Positions 35,129-44,215 of a stretch of DNA of 64,000 bases are shown here, in pieces. Position 1 is the stretch's first letter. The number at the start of each line of letters is the position of its first letter. This stretch comes from Arthrobacter sp. H-02-3 (GTDB lineage Bacteria; Actinomycetota; Actinomycetes; Actinomycetales; Micrococcaceae): the NCBI RefSeq assembly GCF_003097355.1, contig NZ_PYUI01000012.1:62001-126000 (forward strand), given 5' to 3'. The notes under the pieces are model-generated. The model did not search any database, had not been told where the DNA came from, and saw nothing but the letters and a program-made list of their open reading frames with translations. A program made the translations under genes and the position numbers.

Positions 35129-35634
35129 CGCTGCACCCCCATTTCGTCGAGAATTGTCCGCAGGGCCCGCACGGCGTAGAACGCCCGGGACTTCACCGTG
35201 CCGCTGGGGATCTTCAATTGGGCGGCTGCCTCCTGGACCGTGCAGCGGCGGTAATGAAGCGCCACCAGGACGTCGCGGTGCTCCGCGCTGAGCCGCAGGA
35301 GCGCCTCCTCCATCAGGACCTTGTTGAGTAGATCGTCGATGCGTCCGGCGGCGCCTGTGCCGTCGGTGGTGGCCGGGACATCACGTTCGCCGGTTTCCTG
35401 CGGGCGCCGCTGGGCCCTGCGGTAGTTGTCGATCATGATGTTCCGGGCCGTCCGGAACAGGTAGCTGCGCAGGCTGCCTGTGATCTGCGGCGCCTGCTGC
35501 CAGACCCGCAGCACTGTCTCCTGGACGACGTCGTCGGCGAGCTGCGGATCCCGGGAAGCGCTAAGGACGAACCTCTTCAAGGCAGCACCGTGGTCGCGGT
35601 AGATGGCGGCCACGACGTCCTCGTCCAGCGGCAT
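35125..35634 (-). CDS. ECF sigma factor
   Basis: The 169-residue protein has region 2 (AIYRDHGAALKRFVLSASRD, ADDVVQETVLRVWQQ) and region 4 (LSAEHRDVLVALHYRRCTVQEAAAQL, SGTVKSRAFYAVRAL), the layout of SigK/SigL-like ECF factors. Its own promoter carries the same -35/-10 as the divergent lipoprotein gene, indicating autoregulation. It is paired with the RskA-type anti-sigma factor. Confidence 0.92.
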   Translation of the reverse strand: MPLDEDVVAAIYRDHGAALKRFVLSASRDPQLADDVVQETVLRVWQQAPQITGSLRSYLFRTARNIMIDNYRRAQRRPQETGERDVPATTDGTGAAGRIDDLLNKVLMEEALLRLSAEHRDVLVALHYRRCTVQEAAAQLKIPSGTVKSRAFYAVRALRTILDEMGVQR

Positions 35635-35669
35635 ATCCCACCTCCCGGGAGTTGTGCTCTGCCCCCTGT

Positions 35670-35697
35670 AAGACGTACGGGCGCTCCCGATAGTTCA
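35670..35697 (-). promoter_or_regulatory. ECF promoter of the sigma-factor gene
   Basis: On the minus strand, TGAACT (35692-35697) and CGTCTT (35670-35675) are separated by 16 bases, upstream of the sigma gene start at 35634. They match the divergent lipoprotein promoter. Confidence 0.7.
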
Positions 35698-35741
35698 GTG
35701 TGCCCCAGGACTGCACCGGCGTGAACAGGGCTGCCCCTACG

Positions 35742-35771
35742 TGAACCATTTGGCGCCCCACATACGTCTTA
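35742..35771 (+). promoter_or_regulatory. ECF promoter of the lipoprotein gene
   Basis: TGAACC (35742-35747) and CGTCTT (35765-35770) are separated by 17 bases, about 50 bases upstream of the lipoprotein start. GGGGG follows in both promoters. Confidence 0.7.
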
Positions 35772-35822
35772 GGGGGTAGCGCCGGCCTGGCGAGTCGGGC
35801 TGGCTCGAGTCAAGGAGCAGCA

Positions 35823-36344
35823 ATGAAGAAGCACCTCAGCCTAGGCTTGTCCGCGTTCGCCCTTGCCGCGCTATTGTCCGGATGTGGCGGCGCGAGCACA
35901 ACGACGTCAACGTCGGCAGCGCCGGCTCCCTCCTCCAGCAGCGCTGCGGCCAGTTCGGCGCCGGCGTCCACGTCCGCTGCGGACCTCACGGTGGCCCAGT
36001 CCACGGCCGGTGCGATCGTGGTGGGCAGCAAGGGACTGAGCGTCTACTCCTTCACTAAGGACACGAAGGACTCCGGAACCAGCACCTGCACCGCCGGGTG
36101 CGCGACGACGTGGCCCCCGGTCACATCGACGTCGGCGACCCCCACCGTTGACGGCGTGACCGGCAAGGTCGGAACCATTCCCACGGCTGACGGAAAGCTG
36201 CAGGTGACCATCAACGGGATGCCGATCTACTACTACTCCAAGGACCAGGCCGCGGGAGACATCACGGGCCAGGGCGTCGGCGGGGCCTGGTACCTCGTGG
36301 CACCGTCCGGGGAGATGATCAAGAGCGCGGCGGGCGGCTACTAA
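35823..36344 (+). CDS. Secreted lipoprotein with Yx(FWY)xxD repeats
   Basis: The 173-residue lipoprotein has lipobox LLSGC (Cys21), an Ser/Ala-rich linker to about residue 57, and two repeat units with YSFTKD and YYYSKD motifs plus a CTAGCATTWPP segment. This is the COG4315-type family of cell-surface lipoproteins of unknown function. AAGGAG lies at 35813-35818. Its promoter matches that of the divergent ECF sigma gene, so it is a likely direct target. Confidence 0.88.
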   Translation: MKKHLSLGLSAFALAALLSGCGGASTTTSTSAAPAPSSSSAAASSAPASTSAADLTVAQSTAGAIVVGSKGLSVYSFTKDTKDSGTSTCTAGCATTWPPVTSTSATPTVDGVTGKVGTIPTADGKLQVTINGMPIYYYSKDQAAGDITGQGVGGAWYLVAPSGEMIKSAAGGY

Positions 36345-36377
36345 GAGGCACCCGGGCAATGCGCCGAGCGGCAGCGG

Positions 36378-36419
36378 CGGTCTCGGCGGCAGCGCTCAGC
36401 GGTGCCGCCGCCGAGACCG
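36378..36419. terminator. Bidirectional hairpin terminator
   Basis: CGGTCTCGGCGGC (36378-36390) pairs perfectly with 36407-36419. It separates the lipoprotein gene from the convergent DMP19-type gene. Confidence 0.8.
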
Positions 36420-36432
36420 TAGGGAAAGCCGA

Positions 36433-37344
36433 TTAGGCGTCGGCCTCGTCGAACTCCACGGTTTCTTCGAACTCCACGGCCGCGAGGATCTCGTTGGTCC
36501 GCGGGTTCAGCATGAAGGCCTCGTCGTCGTCTTCGAGCATGAGGAATTCGCCCTGTTCGGTGGTGAAGTGCCAGGCCAGGGTGGTCTCCCCGTTGTGCTC
36601 GTAGTTGGGATCGCCCATGGTGATCCGTTCCAGGCTGTGCCCGGCGATGTCGCACAGCTCCCGGATAATCTGTTCGAACTCGGGCGCGTCCAGGAGGGCT
36701 TCGGCCGCTGCGGCGGCCTGGCGCTCTGCGAGGTCGGGGATGCGGGCCACCCTGCCGGCGATGTGGGCATCGAGGTCATCGTCGTCAAGGACCAGCAGGT
36801 CCGGCTGGCCGCGCAGCCACGCGGCGTTCAGTGCCACGATGTCCTCCGCTTCGAGGACCGTTTCGAATTCCCCGTCCAGTTCTTCGATGCGCCGCACGGC
36901 GTCGGAGACGTCACCCTCCGGGTCGTCGGCCTCCGCGTCGCCTCCGGCGACCCAGCTGCTGCCGCCGTCGAGGTAGGTGTCGACGTCGGTGTCGGTCAGG
37001 GCACCGAAAGCCGCCACCGTTCGGTTGAAGAGGTCCAGATGCGCGGCTGCGCCCATGCCCGCCAGCCCTTCCCGGACATAGGGATCGATTTCCTCGCGTT
37101 CCGGCACGGTGAACACGTACTGCGCGAAGCCGCCAGCCTGCGCCTGCGTCAGGTAGAAGTCCACGTAGTAGCTGCGCAGCGCGGTCGGGGAGATCTCGTC
37201 CGCATCCAGCAACTCCTCGAACATGGCGTTGACCACGTTGACGTTTGCGTCGACGACGTCCTCGTTGCCACCTCTGAGGCTTTCCGTTGTCAGCACGGTC
37301 GGGTAGCTGTGGGCGGACTGGCTGGTGGGCTCACCGTTGGTCAT
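36433..37344 (-). CDS. DMP19-like (DUF4375) acidic protein
   Basis: The 303-residue acidic protein has TALRSYYVDFYLTQAQAGGF near residues 55-75, the signature of the DMP19/DUF4375 family. The C-terminal region has repeated acidic clusters (LVLDDDDLDAHIAG, LMLEDDDEAF). DMP19 of Neisseria is a DNA mimic; other members are immunity proteins. DNA mimicry here is possible from the charge but not shown. Confidence 0.72.
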   Translation of the reverse strand: MTNGEPTSQSAHSYPTVLTTESLRGGNEDVVDANVNVVNAMFEELLDADEISPTALRSYYVDFYLTQAQAGGFAQYVFTVPEREEIDPYVREGLAGMGAAAHLDLFNRTVAAFGALTDTDVDTYLDGGSSWVAGGDAEADDPEGDVSDAVRRIEELDGEFETVLEAEDIVALNAAWLRGQPDLLVLDDDDLDAHIAGRVARIPDLAERQAAAAAEALLDAPEFEQIIRELCDIAGHSLERITMGDPNYEHNGETTLAWHFTTEQGEFLMLEDDDEAFMLNPRTNEILAAVEFEETVEFDEADA

Positions 37345-37539
37345 GCGAAATCCTTACTGCTGGAACTGCTGATACTCCGGACCCCTCCACGGTAGGTCCG
37401 TCGTCCCTGCCGGGAGCCGTGCCCCAGTTGAACGTCAGGCGAAGTTTGGGGGATGTTCCCCGGCGGCCGGCGAAGTTCCGGGGACCTTAAAGGCTCGCTA
37501 AGATGGATCAGATGACCTCCTGCCGAAAGTAGCGCGCAC

Positions 37540-40500
37540 ATGCCATCCCATCCGGACGAGAGTGCGGCACTGGCAATTCAGACTCCCGCGATCAACGACC
37601 GCTCCCTTGCGGCCGGACTTGCTTACGCCATGGGGAGCCGCGTTTCCGGAATGTCCTTCGATGCCGCCACCGGGCTGCTCCTGGGCAAGGTGCGGGGCGG
37701 CGCCGACGTTCCCTACTCCACGACGGCCAAGCTCGTGCGGAAGACCGGCGGCTGGAGCTGCACGGTGGGCGTCTGCAGCTGCCCGGTACGCAAGGATTGC
37801 AAGCACGTGGCGGCCCTGCTGTTCTCGGCCGAAGACAACCCGGCCATCCGGATCCAGCTGCTGGCCCCGGCGGAGTCCACGAGGCTGTCCCGCCAGAGCG
37901 CGCCGCCGGAGCTGGCCGACTGGGAGCAGGCGCTCAGTCCGCTGATCGCCAGCCCGGGCATCACCCCGTCCGCCAACGGCACGCCCCTGGCACTCCAGTT
38001 CGACGTCGAGGAACCCGCCCCGCATTTTTCCTACACCGGCCGCCGCGATCCGCTCCGCAGCGTCCGCCAGCTCAAGGCACGGCCCGTGATCATGGGGGCC
38101 AAGGGCAAGTGGATCCGCGGCGACGTCTCCTGGAGCACGCTGAGCTACCTGAACTACCGGCGTGAATGCAACGAGGCGCATGTGGAGTGGATGCAGGAGT
38201 TCCTCGCCTCGCACACCGCCGTGGCGAACCGCCAGCATGCCGGCACCGGGCTGTGGCTGGGGCTCAACACCTACGCCGGCAAGAACCTGTGGAGCCTGCT
38301 GTCCCAGGCCCAGAAGATCGGCCTCGCCCTGGTGCACAGCCGCGGGACGGAGCCGGTACGGTTCGTTCAGGAGCCGGCCGCCGTCGGGCTCAACCTGGCG
38401 CGGTTCGGCACTGGCGGGGACGACGGCGGGCTGGAACTCGCGCCGACCATCACGGTGGAAGGCGAAGTGGTGGATCCGGCGTCGGTGGGGACCATCGGCC
38501 GCCCGGCGCATGGAATCTTCCTGACGTCCGACGGCGGCGCCCTGCCCGGCGTCGCCCCGACCGACCCCATCATCACGCTCGCCCCGCTGGAAAGCGGGCT
38601 CAGCGAAGAACTGCTGACCTTCGTCACGGGCGGGACCACCCTGCACATCCCTGCCCGGGACGAAAGCCGCTTCCTGACCGGTTTCTATCCCAAACTCAAG
38701 CAGACCGCCCGGGTAACGGCCTCGGACGAGTCCGTGGAACTGCCCGCGCTTGCCGTCCCCACCCTGTCCCTGCTGGCCAACTACGGTGCCGACCACCGGG
38801 TCCGGCTGCACTGGGAATGGCATTACAAGTCCGGGAACCTCGTCACGGCGCAGCCGTTGTGGCGGCATCCGGGCGACCACGGCTACCGGGACGACCCCGC
38901 CGAGGCCCGCATCCTGGAAGCCGTCGGGCAACCCTGGGACGTGGTCCCGGCCCTGGGCGAATCCGCGACCGGAGGCTGGGGCACGCCGCGCCTGGCGGCC
39001 ACGGCGGAACTGTCCGGGCTGGACACGCTCGCCTTCACCGAGGACGTGCTCCCCCGGCTCCGCGACCTCCCCGGCGTCGCGGTGGACACCTCCGGCGAAA
39101 TCGCGGACTACCGCGAAGCCGAGGAAGCGCCCGTGGTCGCGATCTCCACGAAGGCTACGGACAGCCGCGACTGGTTCGATCTGGGCATTGTCATCACCCT
39201 GGAAGGCCAGCCGGTGTCCTTCGCGGCGCTGTTTTCCGCCCTCGCGGCCGGGCAGACCCGCATGCTGCTGCCCAGCGGGGCGTACTTCTCCCTGGACCTG
39301 CCGGAGCTGCACCAGCTGCGGGCATTGATCGATGAGGCCCGCTCGCTGCAGGACAACCCGGGCGACAAAGACGCGCCCCTGCAGATCAGCCGCTTCCAGG
39401 CCGGACTGTGGGACGAGCTCGCGCACCTCGGCATCGTCGACGAACAGGCGGCTGCCTGGCGCGAATCCGTTGGCGGCCTGCTGGAAGGCGACATCAAGGG
39501 GCTGCCGCTACCCGCGACGCTGAACGCCGAGCTCCGCCCGTATCAGCTGGAAGGCTTCAACTGGCTGAGCTTCCTGTACCGCCACGGGCTGGGCGGCGTG
39601 CTGGCTGACGACATGGGCCTGGGCAAGACCGTCCAGGCCCTGGCATTGATCTGCGCCGCGAAGGATGCGGCCACAGGAGATGAAGCCCAGTCCGACGCCG
39701 GGACCGCACCCTTCCTCGTCGTCGCCCCCACCAGCGTGGTGGGCAACTGGGAGGCTGAGACGGCGCGGTTCGCGCCGGGACTGACGGTGCGTGCCATTGG
39801 CGAAACTTTCGCCAAGAACGGTGCGGACCCGGCCGAGGCGATGGCCGGCGCAGACATCATCATCACCTCGTATGCCCTATTCAGGATCGACTACGAGGCC
39901 TATGCGTCCCGGACCTGGGCGGGCCTGGTCCTGGATGAGGCCCAGTTCGTCAAGAACCACCAGTCCAAGGCCTACCAGTGCGCCCGCAAGTTGCCGGCCG
40001 CCTTCAAACTCGCCATCACCGGCACCCCGCTGGAGAACAACCTGATGGAGTTCTGGGCGCTGACCTCGATCGTGGCGCCCGGGCTCTTTTCCAGCCCCAA
40101 ACGGTTCGCCGAGTATTACCAGAAACCGGTGGAAAAGAACGGCGATAAGGCACAGCTGGACAAGCTCCGGCGCAGGGTCCGGCCGCTCATGATGCGGCGG
40201 ACCAAGGAACAGGTCATCCGGGACCTGCCGCCCAAGCAGGAGCAGATCCTGGAAGTCGTGCTGAATCCGCGGCACCAGAAGGTCTACCAGACGCACCTAC
40301 AGCGGGAACGCCAAAAGATCCTGGGCCTGATTGACGACGTCAACAAGAACCGCTTCACCATCTTCCAGTCGCTGACCCTGCTCCGGCAGCTCAGCCTGGA
40401 CCCGTCGCTGATCGACCCCTCGCTCTCCGGGGTACGGGCCAGCAAGCTTGATGTCCTGTTCGAGCAGCTCGCGGACCTCGTGGCCGAGGGCCACCGGGCC

Positions 40501-40944
40501 CTGATCTTCAGCCAGTTCACCGGCTTCCTGGGCAAGGTCCGGGAGCGCCTGGTCGAGGAGAACATCGAGTTCTGCTACCTCGACGGCAGCACGCGCAACC
40601 GCTCCGACGTCGTGAACGAGTTCAAGAACGGCGCCGCACCGGTGTTTCTCATCAGCCTCAAGGCCGGCGGCTTCGGCCTGAACCTGACCGAGGCCGACTA
40701 CGTGTTCCTGCTGGACCCGTGGTGGAACCCGGCGTCGGAGGCCCAGGCCGTGGACCGGACCCACCGGATCGGCCAGGCGCGGAACGTCATGGTCTACCGG
40801 CTGGTCGCCAAGGACACCATCGAGGAGAAGGTCATGGCCCTCAAGGCGAAGAAATCCCAGCTCTTCGCCGACGTCATGGAAGGCGACGCGCTCAGCGGCG
40901 GCGCCCTGACCGCCGAGGACCTGGCGGGGCTCTTCAACGACTGA
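37540..40944 (+). CDS. SWIM zinc-finger SNF2-type helicase
   Basis: The 1134-residue protein has an N-terminal SWIM finger (Cys79, Cys81, Cys87, His89), a long middle region, and a C-terminal SNF2 ATPase: LADDMGLGKT (about residues 688-697), DEAQ (about 797), and DPWWNPASEAQAVDRTHRIG (about 1058). Such RapA/HepA-like or stress-linked bacterial SNF2 proteins remodel nucleoprotein complexes or RNA polymerase. It is monocistronic. Its exact target is unknown. Confidence 0.93.
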   Translation: MPSHPDESAALAIQTPAINDRSLAAGLAYAMGSRVSGMSFDAATGLLLGKVRGGADVPYSTTAKLVRKTGGWSCTVGVCSCPVRKDCKHVAALLFSAEDNPAIRIQLLAPAESTRLSRQSAPPELADWEQALSPLIASPGITPSANGTPLALQFDVEEPAPHFSYTGRRDPLRSVRQLKARPVIMGAKGKWIRGDVSWSTLSYLNYRRECNEAHVEWMQEFLASHTAVANRQHAGTGLWLGLNTYAGKNLWSLLSQAQKIGLALVHSRGTEPVRFVQEPAAVGLNLARFGTGGDDGGLELAPTITVEGEVVDPASVGTIGRPAHGIFLTSDGGALPGVAPTDPIITLAPLESGLSEELLTFVTGGTTLHIPARDESRFLTGFYPKLKQTARVTASDESVELPALAVPTLSLLANYGADHRVRLHWEWHYKSGNLVTAQPLWRHPGDHGYRDDPAEARILEAVGQPWDVVPALGESATGGWGTPRLAATAELSGLDTLAFTEDVLPRLRDLPGVAVDTSGEIADYREAEEAPVVAISTKATDSRDWFDLGIVITLEGQPVSFAALFSALAAGQTRMLLPSGAYFSLDLPELHQLRALIDEARSLQDNPGDKDAPLQISRFQAGLWDELAHLGIVDEQAAAWRESVGGLLEGDIKGLPLPATLNAELRPYQLEGFNWLSFLYRHGLGGVLADDMGLGKTVQALALICAAKDAATGDEAQSDAGTAPFLVVAPTSVVGNWEAETARFAPGLTVRAIGETFAKNGADPAEAMAGADIIITSYALFRIDYEAYASRTWAGLVLDEAQFVKNHQSKAYQCARKLPAAFKLAITGTPLENNLMEFWALTSIVAPGLFSSPKRFAEYYQKPVEKNGDKAQLDKLRRRVRPLMMRRTKEQVIRDLPPKQEQILEVVLNPRHQKVYQTHLQRERQKILGLIDDVNKNRFTIFQSLTLLRQLSLDPSLIDPSLSGVRASKLDVLFEQLADLVAEGHRALIFSQFTGFLGKVRERLVEENIEFCYLDGSTRNRSDVVNEFKNGAAPVFLISLKAGGFGLNLTEADYVFLLDPWWNPASEAQAVDRTHRIGQARNVMVYRLVAKDTIEEKVMALKAKKSQLFADVMEGDALSGGALTAEDLAGLFND

Positions 40945-40985
40945 CACGGTTGGCCCGCAACGCGGCCGGGTCCCCGGCCCGAACT

Positions 40986-41426
40986 TCAGCCGCGGGGCCG
41001 GGTCCGGAGCCGGGCCAGGAGCGTCGCGGCGAGCAGCGCCGTCGTCATTTCCAGCACGATGACCGCCAGCAGCGCACCGGCACCGGACGGCGCCGCACCG
41101 GAGGCAGCGGCCGCGGCACCATGATGGCTGTGGCCCTCGGCGCCGGACCCGACGCCGAGGAGCAGAACCGCGTGGACCCCGGTCATCACCAGTGCCGAGG
41201 CCATGACCTGGCGCAGGGAGCTGACCCGTCCGTGGCGCCAGATGTGCACGGCGCACGGCAGGCACACCGCCACCATGGCGAGCATGAGCACGTTTAGCCA
41301 GGTCCCGTGCTGGTTCCCGGCGACAAGCCACAGGTGCGCGAGGCACGACCCCGCCGTCACGGCGGCGCAGATCCGGGGATGGAGCACGATGCCGGACCGG
41401 CGGCCCCATCTGAGGGCGACACTCAC
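40986..41426 (-). CDS. Small membrane protein with HSHH loop
   Basis: The 146-residue protein has four membrane helices and a loop between the third and fourth with GHSHHG, a possible metal-binding cluster. It starts 9 bases after the copper amine oxidase stop on the same strand and may be co-transcribed. No family is recognised. A role in copper handling for that enzyme is suggested only by the His cluster and position. Confidence 0.62.
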   Translation of the reverse strand: MSVALRWGRRSGIVLHPRICAAVTAGSCLAHLWLVAGNQHGTWLNVLMLAMVAVCLPCAVHIWRHGRVSSLRQVMASALVMTGVHAVLLLGVGSGAEGHSHHGAAAAASGAAPSGAGALLAVIVLEMTTALLAATLLARLRTRPRG

Positions 41427-41435
41427 GGCGTCGGA

Positions 41436-43382
41436 CTAGCTGTGGCAGTGGCCGCCGGCGTCGCCATGGCAACCGGAGGACTGCTGGGCGTTGGCGGGCA
41501 CATCCAGGACGGGGCTGCGGTCAAAGAAGCCCTCGGGGCGCAGCTTGAAGCCGGCCGTGTCCACGGGCATGATCGGCCAGTCCTCGGGCCGCGGGAAGTG
41601 GGTCAGGCCGAAGGTGTGCCAGAGAACGATGTCCTGGCCGTCCAGGTCCCGGTCCTGGGCGATGTAGGCCGGCAGACCGGCTCCGCCGGCGTGCTGGTTC
41701 ACGAAGTCGCCCGTGGGGTACATCTCGTCTTCGGCGAACCGGGTCACCCAGAGGTCTTTCGTGGCAAAGGCGGCACGCCGGGCGATGGAAGACTCCGGGT
41801 CCGCCAGCAGGGTGGGCTGCCCTTCGGCATGGAGCTTGTAGGCCACGGGCTCGCCGAGGCAGTTGCGTGATTCCGGGTTGGAGATGACCCAGGTCCGGCC
41901 GCTGCGGGCGTCGGCCTCGCGGGCGCCATCGGATTCACGGGCGATCACGGTGCGCTTCCGGGAGAAGGCGTTGCCGCGTTCGTTGCCTTCGCCCATCGCC
42001 TGCCGGACCACGTCTTCTTCCTCAACCCGGTTGGTGAGGCCGTCGATCGCCATATCCAGGCGGGCGCTGAACAGGTGCTGGTGGTACGGGGCGCCCAGGC
42101 CCGGGGCGAGCTGGGAGATGTTGGCCGATCCGCCCTCCGGGTAGGCGGAGGTGAAGACGACGCCGGTGGCCTTGGCCTCGAACTCAATGGTGCCGTCGAG
42201 GTAGAGGTACCAGTAGAAGCCGTAGTCGTAGTTGCCGATGGTGGTGAAGAAGGAGATCACCAAGCGGCGGTTGCGGCGGGTGTAGTTGATGCCCGTCCAG
42301 AGGTCACTGTGCTTGGCCAGGATCCCCCAGTCTTCCTCGTGCATGCAGATGCCGTTGCGGATCTCGCGGGGGTTGCCGAAGGCGTCACTGATGACGGGGC
42401 TGAGGTACGTGATCTCGCCGAGGCAGTCGCAGCCAAGCTCCAGGGAGTTCGCGTACTGGCCCACGAGGTATTCGCCGGTATCGAAGTAGTTCTGCCAGGA
42501 CCGGATCGGCGACGGGTCCCCGTACGGGACCACCATTTCGGCGATCGACGCCCGGTTGATGACGGGACGCAGCCGGTCGCCGTCCCGGAACGCAAGGTTG
42601 TGGAGCACCACGCCTTCGCGGACATCGAAGCCGACGTCGACGCTCCACTTTTCCCACTCGATGTGATTCCCGCCGGTGACGGTGAAGCTGGGCCCCTCTG
42701 GCTGGGTGATGTTGATGGGCTTCTGCGTGGTCCGCAGTGGCCCGGTCAGCTCAGGATCCGTGTAGTTGCCGTGTTCGGCGGGAATCGGGACGACGCCGGT
42801 GTCCAGCACCTGTGTGACTTCCTTGCTGACGACGTCGACGTACGCCACGAGACCGTCCACGGGGTGCGCCCAAGCGCTGTCTTCCGGGAAATCCTGAACG
42901 AAGGCCAGGCCACGCAGGATTCGGCGTCCTTTTTCCTCCGGGTATTCGAACACACCGGCAGACAGCGGGGCGACGCGGACCTTGCTGACGTCCAGGCCGC
43001 GGCTGGCCAGCGCCTTGAGCCACCGCTCGTCCGCGGCCAGGAGCTGCTCGACGACCTCGAACTCCTCTTCCAGGACAGGAAGCTCGCCGGTCACCGCTGT
43101 GTCCAGCTCGACGACGGAGACCACCGCACCGCTGGACACCGAGACGGTCACGTCGGCCGGGCGCCCTCCCGAGACGTCGTGGACGAAGGCCCGGAACCGG
43201 CGGTCCTCGCTTGCCTCCGGCGCGTTCCTGGCGGGGTCCACCAGGCCCAGGTACGCGATGCGCTTGGTCTCGCCCAGCAGGCCCGCCGCTCGCAGGATGC
43301 CTTGGACTGCGGTGATTTCGACGTCCGCGGCCAGACTGTACGGGCCATACGGAGTGCGGGTGTCAGTTTGTGCGGTCATCAT
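41436..43382 (-). CDS. Copper-containing primary-amine oxidase
   Basis: The 648-residue enzyme oxidises primary amines to aldehyde, ammonia and hydrogen peroxide. Seen: catalytic base Asp301 in YFDTGEY, the quinone-cofactor tyrosine Tyr385 in TIGNYDYG, and copper ligands His434 and His436 (YHQHLFS) and His595 (LTHFPRP). The C-terminal tail has Cys638, His639, His645, Cys646 and His647 ([11 protein letters not shown]). No signal peptide. ATG 43382 has GAAGG upstream; 43379 is an alternative. The frame is open to 43985 but runs against the divergent TetR gene. Confidence 0.93.
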   Translation of the reverse strand: MMTAQTDTRTPYGPYSLAADVEITAVQGILRAAGLLGETKRIAYLGLVDPARNAPEASEDRRFRAFVHDVSGGRPADVTVSVSSGAVVSVVELDTAVTGELPVLEEEFEVVEQLLAADERWLKALASRGLDVSKVRVAPLSAGVFEYPEEKGRRILRGLAFVQDFPEDSAWAHPVDGLVAYVDVVSKEVTQVLDTGVVPIPAEHGNYTDPELTGPLRTTQKPINITQPEGPSFTVTGGNHIEWEKWSVDVGFDVREGVVLHNLAFRDGDRLRPVINRASIAEMVVPYGDPSPIRSWQNYFDTGEYLVGQYANSLELGCDCLGEITYLSPVISDAFGNPREIRNGICMHEEDWGILAKHSDLWTGINYTRRNRRLVISFFTTIGNYDYGFYWYLYLDGTIEFEAKATGVVFTSAYPEGGSANISQLAPGLGAPYHQHLFSARLDMAIDGLTNRVEEEDVVRQAMGEGNERGNAFSRKRTVIARESDGAREADARSGRTWVISNPESRNCLGEPVAYKLHAEGQPTLLADPESSIARRAAFATKDLWVTRFAEDEMYPTGDFVNQHAGGAGLPAYIAQDRDLDGQDIVLWHTFGLTHFPRPEDWPIMPVDTAGFKLRPEGFFDRSPVLDVPANAQQSSGCHGDAGGHCHS

Positions 43383-43424
43383 GACGGCCTTCGATCGGGG
43401 ACCCTGGCGGGTCAGAACTTTATT

Positions 43425-43442
43425 TTCTATACTTGTAGAGAA
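43425..43442. promoter_or_regulatory. Candidate TetR operator
   Basis: TTCTATAC/GTAGAGAA (one mismatch) around a TT centre lies in the divergent spacer between the amine oxidase and TetR genes, in a local AT-rich patch. It is a natural candidate operator. Confidence 0.45.
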
Positions 43443-43500
43443 TACGGAAATGTAAGCTGTGCCACAAGAGTCCGACGCAAAATAATTGGGGAGCTGTCCG

Positions 43501-44091
43501 GTGCCAAAGATTGTCGACCACGACCAGCGGCGGCTCGAACTCGTCGACGCCACATGGCGGATTATCGCCCGGCTCGGGATCGAAAGTGCCACCATGCGGG
43601 AAATTGCCCTCGAGGCCGGCTTTGCGAACGGCGCCCTCAAGCCGTACTTTCCCACCAAGGATGACCTGCTGACCTTCGCGTTCGGGCACGTCTTCAACCG
43701 CACCAACGAGCGCATTGCGGAAGTCACCGCCGGGCAGGTCGGGCTCGCGGCCCTGCGGGCATTTTGCGTCGAGGTGCTGCCGCTTGATGAGGAGCGGATC
43801 AATGAGGCCCGGATTGTCATCCCGTTCTGGCAGAAGGCCATCAACGACCCCGACAAGGCCCGGATCCACCGGGATTCGATGGAGCAGTGGCTTGCGGCCA
43901 TGCGGCGGTACCTGGCCGAGGCCCGGCACGCCGGGGCCGTCACCACCGCCGTCAACGACGCCGCCCTGGCCGGCCAGCTGCTCAACCTCCTCCTCGGCGC
44001 GCAGATCGCGGCGGCACTCGCCCCGGAAGGCCAGGTGGAACTCGGGCTGAACGAGCAGCTGGAGGGATTCCTGACCCTGCTCGGCTGCTAG
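43501..44091 (+). CDS. TetR/AcrR-family regulator
   Basis: The 196-residue protein has a TetR HTH (about residues 8-55; [21 protein letters not shown]) and a helical effector domain resembling BetI-type regulators. GTG 43501 has GGGGAG 7 bases upstream. It diverges from the amine oxidase and probably represses it. Confidence 0.85.
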   Translation: MPKIVDHDQRRLELVDATWRIIARLGIESATMREIALEAGFANGALKPYFPTKDDLLTFAFGHVFNRTNERIAEVTAGQVGLAALRAFCVEVLPLDEERINEARIVIPFWQKAINDPDKARIHRDSMEQWLAAMRRYLAEARHAGAVTTAVNDAALAGQLLNLLLGAQIAAALAPEGQVELGLNEQLEGFLTLLGC

Positions 44092-44106
44092 GCGCCTGCA
44101 ACAGTC

Positions 44107-44130
44107 TTTTTTCGCCAGCTGTCGAAAAAA
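44107..44130. promoter_or_regulatory. AT-rich palindrome after TetR gene
   Basis: TTTTTTCG and CGAAAAAA flank a CAGCTG-centred core. The inner TTCGCCA/TGTCGAA unit has the same 7-2-7 layout as the palindrome at 23562. It can act as a terminator or an operator for the downstream AraC-type gene. Confidence 0.45.
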
Positions 44131-44215
44131 ATGACATCGGCGGGCTGCGGGGCTACCCTAAAAGGAGTGTGTCCCATGACACAGTCCCCAGAATACGACG
44201 GCGTCAGGATCTTCG

